Positions 1 through 6,271 are shown, counted from the stretch's first letter. The stretch is DNA of 8,283 nucleotides from an uncultured Eubacteriales bacterium (GCA_902772745.1 CACYBV010000251.1:1-8283), one strand, 5' to 3'. Notes: generated from the letters alone by a model not told the origin. A program made the numbers and translations.

Positions 1-253
1 GATCGTTTTTTCCTTTATCCTTGTCCTGATGGCGGTTTTTCCCAATATCGTGTCCTGGTTTGCCAGACTTCTCGGGATCATCTCGCCCGCCAACCTGGTT
101 ATGGCCGGCATCATACTCATTCTGATCATCAAAATGTTCCTGATGACGCTGGAAATATCTGAGATGAAAACAAAACTGAGAGAGCTGGCTCAGAACACCG
201 CGCTCAAAAAAGAGATAGCCGAGTTCCGCATGCAGGGAAAAGATGCCGAGTGA
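1..253 (+). CDS. DUF2304 family membrane protein, C-terminal part (5' end outside window)
   Basis: The frame beginning at base 2 is open to the window edge and ends at TGA 251-253, leaving about 83 C-terminal residues; the family is usually around 110-125 residues. The visible part starts inside a hydrophobic helix and continues with FPNIVSWFARLLGI and SPANLV, a pattern typical of DUF2304. A second membrane helix follows (IILILIIKMFLM), then a charged, probably coiled-coil tail (EISEMKTKLRELAQ). An internal ATG at 29 is not a credible start because it falls within the first helix. DUF2304 proteins usually sit directly beside a GT2 dolichol-phosphate-mannose-synthase-like glycosyltransferase in surface polysaccharide loci and are presumed membrane partners; their biochemical role is not established. 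Family call is from sequence recognition only. Confidence 0.8.
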   Translation, partial: IVFSFILVLMAVFPNIVSWFARLLGIISPANLVMAGIILILIIKMFLMTLEISEMKTKLRELAQNTALKKEIAEFRMQGKDAE

Positions 254-531
254 ATTCAGAGATTCAAGCTGTCGAATCGAAAAGAACAGGAAATCTTCAT
301 CGGCGGCATGGATTCCTTCAAAGGTTACGCAGGCAGGAGGATGTCTCTCTGATTTTGTTTACCGGATCAGAAGGATTAGAATAAGATCTATCAGGTTATC
401 CGGCCGGAGACTATACTCACGAGGCATTCATCGGACGAATACATGTCTGACAATGTCAAATGAACTTAGTTTCACTTAAGGCAGCAAGGTTATACTATGC
501 CATAATTACTGATGAAAAAGGAGAATAATAC
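254..531. other. Intergenic stretch without a recognisable gene
   Basis: This 278-base gap separates the DUF2304 gene from the GT2-GtrA gene. I see no recognisable protein in it and no hairpin followed by a T-tract that would serve as a terminator for the upstream gene. It holds two small palindromes, TCCGGCCGGA at 399-408 and TGACAATGTCA at 448-458. TATACT at 491-496 could be a -10 box but has no good -35 partner 16-18 bases upstream. AAGGAG at 518-523 is the Shine-Dalgarno site of the next gene, 8 bases before its GTG start. The size of the gap suggests the GT2-GtrA gene may have its own promoter, but I cannot place one with confidence. Confidence 0.5.
448..458. repeat. 11-bp palindrome, possible operator
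   Basis: TGACA-A-TGTCA is a perfect inverted repeat with 5-base arms, about 35 bases upstream of a possible -10 box (491-496) for the GT2-GtrA gene. An operator role is only a suggestion; a palindrome this short can arise by chance. Confidence 0.2.
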
Positions 532-1665
532 GTGAGTAAAGAAAGCATAGAGAACTCTGTGGACAGAAAGATTATTGAGGATATGGATCGTACTGCTCTC
601 CCCCTTGTTCCGGTCCTCATACCTGCATATGAGCCTGATGAAAGACTGCTCGGACTCCTTACCAGTCTGCGGGACTGTGGTTTTCGGGATATTATTCTTG
701 TTGATGACGGGAGCGGAAAAGAGTATTCGGAACTCTTCGACAGAGCCCTGGGCATAATCGGAAACTCCGGAGGCATCCTCCTCAGGCATGAAGTAAACCG
801 GGGAAAGGGACGGGCTCTCAAGACCGGTTTTGCCTATGTCCTTGAACACCGCCCGGGGACGATTGGTGTTGTGACAGCCGATTCCGATGGCCAGCATACA
901 GTTGACTGCATACGTTCGGTCATGCTTCGCCTCGCTGAGAAACCGGATGCTCTGGTACTGGGAGTCCGCACCTTTGAAGGAGAGCATGTTCCCTGGAAGA
1001 GCGCTTTCGGCAATAAACTAACCATGAAGGTTCTGGGATATGTGTCGGGCGTACAGGTCAGCGACACCCAGACGGGCCTGCGCGGCATTCCCCGGGTCTT
1101 CATGCGGGAGCTTCTCGACGTCCCCGGAGAGAGATTTGAGTTCGAGACCCAGATGCTCCTGGAGACTGCGGGCAGATATTCGATTGAAGAAGTCCCGATC
1201 CGCACTATCTACGACTCCAAAGAGAATCACCAGACTCACTTCAATCCCCTTAAGGACTCGATTAGGATTTACCGGATCCTTGGCGCGAAATTTATCAAAT
1301 ACATCTTCGCGTCCCTCTCCTCGAGCGTGATCGACCTTCTGCTTTTTGCCCTGTTCTGCAGACTGCTGCGGGGCAGACCCCTTCCCCTGCCTTATGTGGC
1401 AGTCTCCACTGTATTGGCACGTTTTTTGTCAGCTGCGTACAATTTTACCGTGAATTACAAGGTTGTCTTTCGCAGCAGTGAGAAGGTCGGCAGGTCCGCC
1501 TTCAAATATATCCTGCTGGCGGTGGTTCAGATGACTCTCAGCGCAGCCTTTGTGACCGGAGGTACGGTTTTGCTGCCGCTTATTCCGGAGGTACTGATCA
1601 AGGTGGTGGTTGATACAGTGCTTTTTCTCATCAGCTATTACGTACAGAGGAAATGCATCTTCTGA
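532..1665 (+). CDS. Fused GT2 polyprenyl-phosphate glycosyltransferase and GtrA membrane domain
   Basis: A 377-residue bifunctional protein. Residues about 25-250 form a GT2 (GT-A fold) domain of the dolichol-phosphate mannose/glucose synthase type. Motifs are LIPAYEP at 29-35, VDDGS at 57-61 (nucleotide binding), NRGKGRALKTGF at 89-100, DSDGQH at 117-122 (metal-binding DxD-like), SDTQTGLRG at 177-185 and RFEFETQML at 201-209. Residues about 254-377 form a GtrA-like domain with four hydrophobic segments: KYIFASLSSSVIDLLLF at 256-272, the RFLSAAYNFTVNYKVVF block at 297-313, about 325-348, and the last helix ending YYVQRKCIF. The likely reaction is transfer of a hexose from UDP- or GDP-sugar to undecaprenyl phosphate, with the GtrA part moving the lipid-linked sugar across the membrane. 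That role is known for separate GT2/GtrA pairs; such fusions are common in Clostridia. The sugar is unknown. The GTG start is chosen for AAGGAG at 518-523, 8 bases away. Confidence 0.9.
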   Translation: MSKESIENSVDRKIIEDMDRTALPLVPVLIPAYEPDERLLGLLTSLRDCGFRDIILVDDGSGKEYSELFDRALGIIGNSGGILLRHEVNRGKGRALKTGFAYVLEHRPGTIGVVTADSDGQHTVDCIRSVMLRLAEKPDALVLGVRTFEGEHVPWKSAFGNKLTMKVLGYVSGVQVSDTQTGLRGIPRVFMRELLDVPGERFEFETQMLLETAGRYSIEEVPIRTIYDSKENHQTHFNPLKDSIRIYRILGAKFIKYIFASLSSSVIDLLLFALFCRLLRGRPLPLPYVAVSTVLARFLSAAYNFTVNYKVVFRSSEKVGRSAFKYILLAVVQMTLSAAFVTGGTVLLPLIPEVLIKVVVDTVLFLISYYVQRKCIF

Positions 1666-1802
1666 TCACGATCAAGTCTTCGGAAGAAAAAGCCTGTCAA
1701 AGACAGCGAGAATGTCTCTGGAGAAGACCCGTGATGAGGAAAGTGCTTCTTCGCAGACATTTTCGCTTTGCAAACGTCTGAGTGAACGGACTGCGCTGAG
1801 CG
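1666..1802. other. Intergenic stretch before the cytidylyltransferase promoter
   Basis: No gene is recognised here. It contains imperfect inverted repeats, such as AGACA/TGTCT around 1699-1715 and CAGAC/GTCTG around 1757-1783, but none is followed by a T-run. No intrinsic terminator for the GT2-GtrA gene is evident, so read-through into the next gene remains possible alongside the promoter at 1803-1831. Confidence 0.4.
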
Positions 1803-1831
1803 TTTACATCAGTTTTGAAATAGTGTATCAT
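1803..1831 (+). promoter_or_regulatory. Predicted sigma-A promoter for the cytidylyltransferase gene
   Basis: TTTACA at 1803-1808 (5 of 6 to the -35 consensus) is separated by exactly 17 bases from TATCAT at 1826-1831 (5 of 6 to the -10 consensus). Transcription would begin near 1838, a few bases before the AGAAGGA ribosome-binding site at 1842-1848 and the leader-ORF ATG at 1852. A start there would also exclude the in-frame GTG at 1833 as a translation start for the cytidylyltransferase. The agreement of box quality, spacing and downstream site is good, but it is unconfirmed. Confidence 0.5.
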
Positions 1832-1851
1832 TGTGGCATTAAGAAGGAAAA

Positions 1852-1920
1852 ATGATTGTCTGTACACTGCTTTCCAAAAGCCGCGTCAGACCATGGCAGG
1901 TTCACATGGAGCATCAATGA
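1852..1920 (+). CDS. Possible 22-codon leader peptide overlapping the cytidylyltransferase start
   Basis: ATG 1852 opens a 22-codon frame, beginning MIVCTLLSKS and ending VHMEHQ, that stops at TGA 1918-1920. The stop overlaps the ATG (1917-1919) of the cytidylyltransferase in an ATGA arrangement, which is classic for translational coupling. AGAAGGA at 1842-1848 is a ribosome-binding site, although only 3 bases separate its last base from the ATG, which is short. The predicted promoter at 1803-1831 would put the transcript start just before it. The peptide matches no family I know. It may be a coupling device rather than a functional peptide, or a chance ORF. Confidence 0.35.
   Translation: MIVCTLLSKSRVRPWQVHMEHQ
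1891..1911 (+). promoter_or_regulatory. Small hairpin overlapping the cytidylyltransferase ribosome-binding site
   Basis: CCATG at 1891-1895 pairs with CATGG at 1905-1909 around a 9-base loop. The 3' arm contains most of ATGGAG (1906-1911), the only Shine-Dalgarno-like sequence before ATG 1917 (spacing 5). A ribosome finishing the overlapping leader ORF would open this stem, which fits coupled initiation. A stem of only 5 bp is weak evidence by itself. Confidence 0.3.
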
Positions 1921-2639
1921 AAAAAAATATAGCAGTAATTTTCGCAGGCGGTTCGGGCAAGAGGATGCACGCCAAGGATAAACCCAAGCAATTCCTCTTT
2001 GTGCACGGTAAGCCGATCATAGTACATACCATTGAAATTTTTAATGCGCATCCGGAAATCGATGGGATCATAGTGGTCTGTATTGAGGACTGGATTCCCT
2101 ATATGGAGGAGCTCAAGTACAGATACAGACTGGAAAAGATCGCCGCTATCGTTCCCGGCGGAGAATCAGGGCAGCTTTCCATATTTAACGGACTCCGTGA
2201 AGCCGCCCGGATCTACGGAAGGGAGGGACATACAGTCCTGATCCATGACGGAGTGCGTCCCATGATTAACGCGAATCTCATCACGGCTAACCTCCGCAGT
2301 GTGGAAAAAACCGGCTCCAGCGTGAGCAGTGGCCCCTCCAACGAGACAGTTGTCCTCATAAATGACAGCGGGGAAGTGGAAGAGGTCGTGGACCGCAGCA
2401 GATCCCGAATCGCCAAGGCGCCGCAGGGCTTTCGCCTGGATGAAGTGCTCAGTATACAGGAGCGCGCCATCAGTGAGGGACTGACCAACATGATAGACAC
2501 CTGCACCCTGATGCATCACTATGGAAAGCCTCTGTCGATCGTAGAATGCGGGACCGACAACGTAAAGATCACTACACCTGAGGACTTCTTTATGTTCCGC
2601 GCTGTGGCGGACGCCAGGGAGAACGACCAGCTGAAATGA
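1917..2639 (+). CDS. IspD/TarI-type cytidylyltransferase, polysaccharide-associated clade
   Basis: A 240-residue protein, the normal IspD/TarI length. From Met1 it shows the CTP-binding start VIFAGGSGKRM at 7-17 and PKQF at 23-26 (Arg16 and Lys24 match the conserved basic residues), then PGGESGQLSI at 80-89, HDGVRP at 110-115, APQGF at 168-172, Asp194 in MIDTCT, and NVKITTPEDF at 215-224. The family joins CMP from CTP to a sugar-alcohol phosphate such as methylerythritol-4-P (IspD) or ribitol-5-P (TarI). HDGVRP in place of the usual IspD HDAARP, the FMFRAVADAREN tail and the location favour a surface-polymer enzyme making a CDP-alditol or related donor. The substrate cannot be read from the sequence, and no TarJ-like reductase is adjacent. 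ATG 1917 is preferred over in-frame 1833 (GTG) and 1893 because the conserved domain begins there; the ribosome-binding site ATGGAG is modest. Confidence 0.85.
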   Translation: MKKNIAVIFAGGSGKRMHAKDKPKQFLFVHGKPIIVHTIEIFNAHPEIDGIIVVCIEDWIPYMEELKYRYRLEKIAAIVPGGESGQLSIFNGLREAARIYGREGHTVLIHDGVRPMINANLITANLRSVEKTGSSVSSGPSNETVVLINDSGEVEEVVDRSRSRIAKAPQGFRLDEVLSIQERAISEGLTNMIDTCTLMHHYGKPLSIVECGTDNVKITTPEDFFMFRAVADARENDQLK

Positions 2640-2648
2640 GAAGACAGG

Positions 2649-2701
2649 ACAGGCTTTTCCTGTAATGAATACGGGATGGAATGGAGATACCGGGATTACA
2701 G
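2649..2701 (+). other. Two overlapping, mutually exclusive short hairpins after the cytidylyltransferase gene
   Basis: ACAGG (2649-2653) can pair with CCTGT (2659-2663) around CTTTT. Alternatively, CTGTAAT (2660-2666) can pair with ATTACAG (2695-2701). The two stems share bases 2660-2663, so only one can form at a time. There is no T-tract, so this does not look like an intrinsic terminator. The stems are short (5 and 7 bp) and may be fortuitous. Confidence 0.25.
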
Positions 2702-2729
2702 TATAGAGATCATAAGAATTCTGTGGAGC

Positions 2730-2760
2730 AAACGACAAAATAAAGAACATTTTGTCGTTT
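2730..2760 (+). other. Perfect 12-bp hairpin upstream of rfbC
   Basis: AAACGACAAAAT (2730-2741) and ATTTTGTCGTTT (2749-2760) are exact reverse complements around a 7-base loop (AAAGAAC). The stem has only 3 G-C pairs. Its 3' arm ends in TTT, but the following bases are ACTATTATG, so this is not a standard terminator. It lies 44 bases upstream of the rfbC Shine-Dalgarno site. It could be a weak terminator, an mRNA processing or stability element, or a protein-binding site. The structure is certain as sequence; the function is unknown. Confidence 0.7.
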
Positions 2761-2804
2761 ACTATTATGAATAAGAAACAGGAAAACTGAACGCAGACGA
2801 CTTC

Positions 2805-2817
2805 GGAGGTTGATTTG
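2805..2817 (+). promoter_or_regulatory. Ribosome-binding site deciding the TTG start of rfbC
   Basis: GGAGGT at 2805-2810 is a near-perfect Shine-Dalgarno sequence, 4 bases before TTG 2815. The next in-frame ATG is at codon 30, inside the conserved RGYFME motif, so TTG is the only sensible start. Confidence 0.8.
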
Positions 2818-3411
2818 GGACAAATCAAAGTGATTGAGACAGAAATAGAAGGACTGTTGATCATAGAACCGACAGTACATGGGGACAGCCGCGGTTATTT
2901 TATGGAGACTTATAACCGGAAGGATATGCTGGAGGAGGGTCTTGACATGATTTTTGTGCAGGACAACCAGAGTATGTCTTCAAAAGGCGTACTCCGCGGC
3001 CTGCACTACCAGATCAGCCATCCCCAGGGAAAACTCGTCCGCGTGCTCCGCGGCGAAGTATTTGACGTGGCTGTTGATTTGAGAAAGGGCAGCCGCACCT
3101 ACGGAAAATGGCACGGAGAGATCCTGACTGAGGATAATAAACGCCAGATGTATATTCCTGAGGGCTTTGCTCATGGCTTTCTTGTTCTCAGTGACACAGC
3201 GGAATTTCTATATAAAGTGACGGATTATTACCATCCGGGGGACGAGGCGGGCCTGGCCTGGAACGATCCGCAGATCGGCATCGACTGGCCGCAGCTGACT
3301 GGCAGTTACAGAGGAACCGCTGACAGCGCCGGCTATACCCTCCCGGACGGCACCCCCCTGAACCTCAGCGAGAAGGACAAATTGTGGGGCGGTATTGCTG
3401 ATCTTGACTGA
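2815..3411 (+). CDS. rfbC: dTDP-4-dehydrorhamnose 3,5-epimerase
   Basis: A 198-residue RmlC/RfbC cupin, close to the usual family length. It converts dTDP-4-dehydro-6-deoxy-D-glucose to the L-lyxo epimer, the third step of dTDP-L-rhamnose synthesis in the cytoplasm. Visible motifs are SRGYFME at 25-31, FVQDNQS at 47-53, LRGLHYQ at 60-66 with the catalytic base His64, QGKLVRVLRGEVFDVAVDLR at 71-90, IPEGFAHGF at 114-122 with conserved His120, LYKVTDYYHP at 132-141 containing the likely catalytic Tyr, WNDP at 149-152, IDWP at 156-159 and LSEKDKLW at 184-191. All key residues appear intact. Translation starts at TTG behind a strong GGAGGT site. The three partner genes rfbA, rfbB and rfbD are absent from the window, which is less usual because they are often clustered. 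The next gene follows after 60 bases on the same strand with no terminator between, so co-transcription is likely. Confidence 0.95.
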   Translation: MGQIKVIETEIEGLLIIEPTVHGDSRGYFMETYNRKDMLEEGLDMIFVQDNQSMSSKGVLRGLHYQISHPQGKLVRVLRGEVFDVAVDLRKGSRTYGKWHGEILTEDNKRQMYIPEGFAHGFLVLSDTAEFLYKVTDYYHPGDEAGLAWNDPQIGIDWPQLTGSYRGTADSAGYTLPDGTPLNLSEKDKLWGGIADLD

Positions 3412-3461
3412 GATAATCCTACATTGGTATGGTGTGCCGAGTAGAGAAATAAGAGAAAGTT

Positions 3462-3486
3462 GGAGTGAAATTTGGAGAGTCGTGTG
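3462..3486 (+). promoter_or_regulatory. Two alternative ribosome-binding-site/start pairs for the DUF2142 gene
   Basis: GGAG at 3462-3465 is 6 bases before TTG 3472. A second GGAG at 3474-3477, formed by the TTG codon and the next one, is 6 bases before in-frame GTG 3484. Either start is plausible and they differ by four residues (MESRVNKTG versus MNKTG). I use TTG 3472 as the longer form; the choice does not change the domain content. Confidence 0.55.
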
Positions 3487-6213
3487 AATAAAACCGGAAG
3501 CAGAAGGCAGGGCTTTTATACCGATTTTTTGGGGATATTTCAGAGACGAACAGGTAAAGGCTCTGTTTTTTTTCTGATCTGCTGCTTGATTGTCTTCATT
3601 ATCCTCGCCCTTCGTTCAGGAAGGGGATTTGTCTATACAACAGTTCAACCGGAGGAGACGGATACTCTTTCACTCGCATCCGGCGAGGTTTGCACACAGG
3701 CATTGCCCAGCGGGAATAGGACGATCCGGGCTCTTCTTGTTAGATTTGGTACCCTTGAAGAGAAAGAAGATGAGGATTCTGAAGGAGAGCCGGAGACGGA
3801 AACAGGTGAACCTGAAGAGGAAGGATTAAACGGCTCTTTGTCGGAACAGAATGCGGCAGACAATCTGCTGACAGTGAGTTTCTGGAAAAACGGTGAGATG
3901 GTCAGGCAATGGGTTCTGGACACTAGTATGCTCACCGGGAAAGAATATCAGGTATTCGAGTTCGATCATCCGCTGAGGATGAAAGAGAAAGACATATGTA
4001 GTTTTACAGTGGTACAGGAGAATCAGGAGGGAAGAGAGCTCACTCTGTGGATGACAAAATCCGTCACCGAAGCCGTGGATGGAGCTGCGCAGTTGTCTGA
4101 TACGGAGACTGAAAACGATGGGAACATGTCCGTCTGCTGCAGACTTACCCTGCAGGATAATGGCGCGCGGATAAGCGTCATGATTCCTTTTATTTTCGGG
4201 CTGCTTGTTCTTTCTTTGGCATTTGCCGTTCTTTATGACTTTGATCGGGTCAGTGTTCCGGGGATCCTGCTCACTCTGCTTCTGTTTTTCCTTATTCAGG
4301 AAACGTTCACGTCTGACCTTTTACGCCTGGTTAACAGGGAAATACCGGTGCGCCCATATTCATGGGAGGGAGAAGCAGAAAAAATCGGACCGGGGGAAAA
4401 GTGGGAGGACAGTCTGGCTGTAAAGCGCGCTGATTTTACAGAACTCAAGATTCCTGTTGGAAAAGAGGCGGGCAGTTCCACCAGTTTTCGGATTATTATT
4501 ACAGGTGAGGATTCAGAGAGCATACTTCTGGATCAGGAGTATGGAGAACTGGATTTTGTCGGCGGTGGCCCGACCGGGCGGGCAGTAAGAATAAAGGCTT
4601 CGGATACGGAAGTGGGAAAATATTTCCCCCGGGGAGTCTACCGGATACAAATCATCAATCAGGATGACTCAAGTAACCTGAAAATTGTTCTGCAGGAAGA
4701 CGCGGAAGGAAAAGAGATACTGAATTTCCTTGCGCTCCGTTCTTCTAGGCTGGGTTACGGGCTTGCGTGCGCGGTATTTTTGTTACTGACAGCCTATGTG
4801 CTCTCAGTATTGATCTATTTACGCAGATATTCCTTCACTGCTGAAGGGTTCTTCCTGGTCTCGGGGGTTCCCCTCGTCATCATTTACCTGATTTTGATGC
4901 TTCCGTGGAGTCCGCCGGATGCGGGTTCTCACATATTGGCAACTTACAGATTTTCCAATATCCTGCTTGGAACGGAAGAATCTTCAGAATGGACAGGAAG
5001 GGAAGATGACGCAGTCCTTTTCCCTGACGCCTGGAAAACGGGTGGGTTTGATGAGAAGCATAATCCCAATATGCGCGAATATGCCGAGATCTTTCTGAAT
5101 GGGGAGACATTTGTAAAGAACTCCGGGAAAGCTGAGATTGGCAGGGATGACAGAATGTTGTTCTACTCGCCGGTCAACTACTTTCCACAGATTGCAGGGG
5201 TCACTTTGGGGAGGATTTTGAGGCTGGGCCCTGTTCAGGTATTGTATCTGGGAAGGATCATGGCGCTCATCGCCTATATGGCGGGATGCTTTCATGCAAT
5301 CCATTTAACTCCAATTGGCAAGACCGTATTTGCGTCAATAGCGCTCCTGCCTGTCTCGCTGATGATCAGCAGTTCGATTTCCTACGATGTTATGGTGATT
5401 ATCGCGACATTGTGTTTCATTGCTTCAGTCCTGAAAGCATGCTGTGCGGAGGATAGCAAAGCGCCATTTATTGAAAGCGCTATCTGGGCGGCTGCTCTGG
5501 GCAGTATCAAGGGCGGAGGATACCTGATCCTGCTTCCGATCGCGTTTATGTTCGTCCTGAGAAACTTTGACAGAAACCGCTTCCGCGCTTCGATGTTTTC
5601 GCTTCTGGCCATTCTCCTGGCAGGAGGATTGTCGGTGCTGATCTTTGATTTGATCCTTCCCTCCGACGGTCTGTACCAATTTGGCGGCGATCAGACTGGA
5701 TATCTCGCTTTTTCATATGCGCTGGCGAACCCGGGAAATTACCTGGACAAGTTATTGGGGGCTTTTGTCCACAATGCGGATACCATCCTTCTGGGAACTG
5801 TCGGCACCAGGCTCGGATGGGCGGAAGCTGTCATTCCGAATGTGGTGATTGCCGCTTTAATGGCTGTTATTGCTGTCTTTTCACTGTTTGAAAGAGACAG
5901 ACTCAGCCTGACATCCGGGGACAGAAGAATTATTCTGCTGATCCTTATAGTCTTCTACCTGGGACTTCCGACCATGCTTCTCTGCTGGACTCCCCTGGGT
6001 TCAGACATGATTATGGGAATTCAGGGTCGATATTATCTTCCGGTCATCCCCCTGCTGATTATATTATTGACAAAAGGAAGGATTTCCGGTTTAGAGAAAG
6101 GCGGCTTCAGAAAAGAATTCATGGACAGAGAAAGCAGGCTCTTTATGCTCTCATTTTGCGCTTTGTCGTGTATAAGTGTCTATTACATGATGAGCACATA
6201 TCTTACCAGATGA
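3472..6213 (+). CDS. Large DUF2142-type polytopic membrane protein with two predicted ectodomains
   Basis: A 913-residue membrane protein. TM1 is about 31-49. A beta-rich extracytoplasmic region runs to about 232, interrupted at 96-117 by a Glu/Asp stretch with 14 acidic residues in 22. TM helices follow at about 236-256 and 260-276. A second predicted beta domain (about 290-415) begins with an IGPGEKWED-like edge and ends YRIQIINQDDSSNLKIVLQ. Further helices lie at about 428-449 and 458-477, with many more to the C-terminus. The C-terminal part shows DUF2142 features: PPDAGSH at 481-487, YFPQIAGVTLGRIL at 570-583, LLPVSLMISSSISYDVMV at 625-642 and GIQGRYYLPVIPLL at 849-862. DUF2142 proteins occur in surface polysaccharide loci and resemble GT-C glycosyltransferases; a role adding sugars from lipid-linked donors, or in assembly, is inference. 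Conserved Asp482 and His487 could be functional. It lies 60 bases after rfbC and is probably in the same operon. Confidence 0.8.
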   Translation: MESRVNKTGSRRQGFYTDFLGIFQRRTGKGSVFFLICCLIVFIILALRSGRGFVYTTVQPEETDTLSLASGEVCTQALPSGNRTIRALLVRFGTLEEKEDEDSEGEPETETGEPEEEGLNGSLSEQNAADNLLTVSFWKNGEMVRQWVLDTSMLTGKEYQVFEFDHPLRMKEKDICSFTVVQENQEGRELTLWMTKSVTEAVDGAAQLSDTETENDGNMSVCCRLTLQDNGARISVMIPFIFGLLVLSLAFAVLYDFDRVSVPGILLTLLLFFLIQETFTSDLLRLVNREIPVRPYSWEGEAEKIGPGEKWEDSLAVKRADFTELKIPVGKEAGSSTSFRIIITGEDSESILLDQEYGELDFVGGGPTGRAVRIKASDTEVGKYFPRGVYRIQIINQDDSSNLKIVLQEDAEGKEILNFLALRSSRLGYGLACAVFLLLTAYVLSVLIYLRRYSFTAEGFFLVSGVPLVIIYLILMLPWSPPDAGSHILATYRFSNILLGTEESSEWTGREDDAVLFPDAWKTGGFDEKHNPNMREYAEIFLNGETFVKNSGKAEIGRDDRMLFYSPVNYFPQIAGVTLGRILRLGPVQVLYLGRIMALIAYMAGCFHAIHLTPIGKTVFASIALLPVSLMISSSISYDVMVIIATLCFIASVLKACCAEDSKAPFIESAIWAAALGSIKGGGYLILLPIAFMFVLRNFDRNRFRASMFSLLAILLAGGLSVLIFDLILPSDGLYQFGGDQTGYLAFSYALANPGNYLDKLLGAFVHNADTILLGTVGTRLGWAEAVIPNVVIAALMAVIAVFSLFERDRLSLTSGDRRIILLILIVFYLGLPTMLLCWTPLGSDMIMGIQGRYYLPVIPLLIILLTKGRISGLEKGGFRKEFMDRESRLFMLSFCALSCISVYYMMSTYLTR

Positions 6214-6271
6214 AGACAATTTCTAATGAAGATTCTTTTTATTATTTCAGTAATGCAGTAACTGTTTATGT

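Noticed and set aside
243..479. 78-codon + strand ORF overlapping the end of the DUF2304 gene, with AGGGA just upstream
   Set aside because: The translation is Arg/Ser-rich with no membrane, motif or family resemblance. It looks like non-coding sequence read in a frame lacking stops.
490..987. Long - strand ORFs opposite the GT2-GtrA gene
   Set aside because: They are antisense shadows of a gene with clear GT2 motifs and show no recognisable protein features.
1610..1855. 81-codon + strand ORF running from the end of the GT2-GtrA gene across the following gap
   Set aside because: It starts inside the GT2-GtrA gene in another frame, has no ribosome-binding site, and its product is unlike any family I know.
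1833..1916. In-frame N-terminal extension of the cytidylyltransferase from GTG 1833
   Set aside because: Its 28 residues lie before the conserved MKKNIAVIFAGG start, have no ribosome-binding site, and begin upstream of the predicted transcription start near 1838.
2730..2760. Calling the 12-bp hairpin before rfbC an intrinsic terminator
   Set aside because: The stem is mostly A-T and is followed by ACTATTATG rather than a T-tract, so it was recorded as a hairpin of unknown role.
2166..2864. 232-codon - strand ORF opposite the cytidylyltransferase gene and the gap before rfbC
   Set aside because: It is antisense to well-supported + strand genes, has no recognisable motif, and all convincing genes here are on the + strand.
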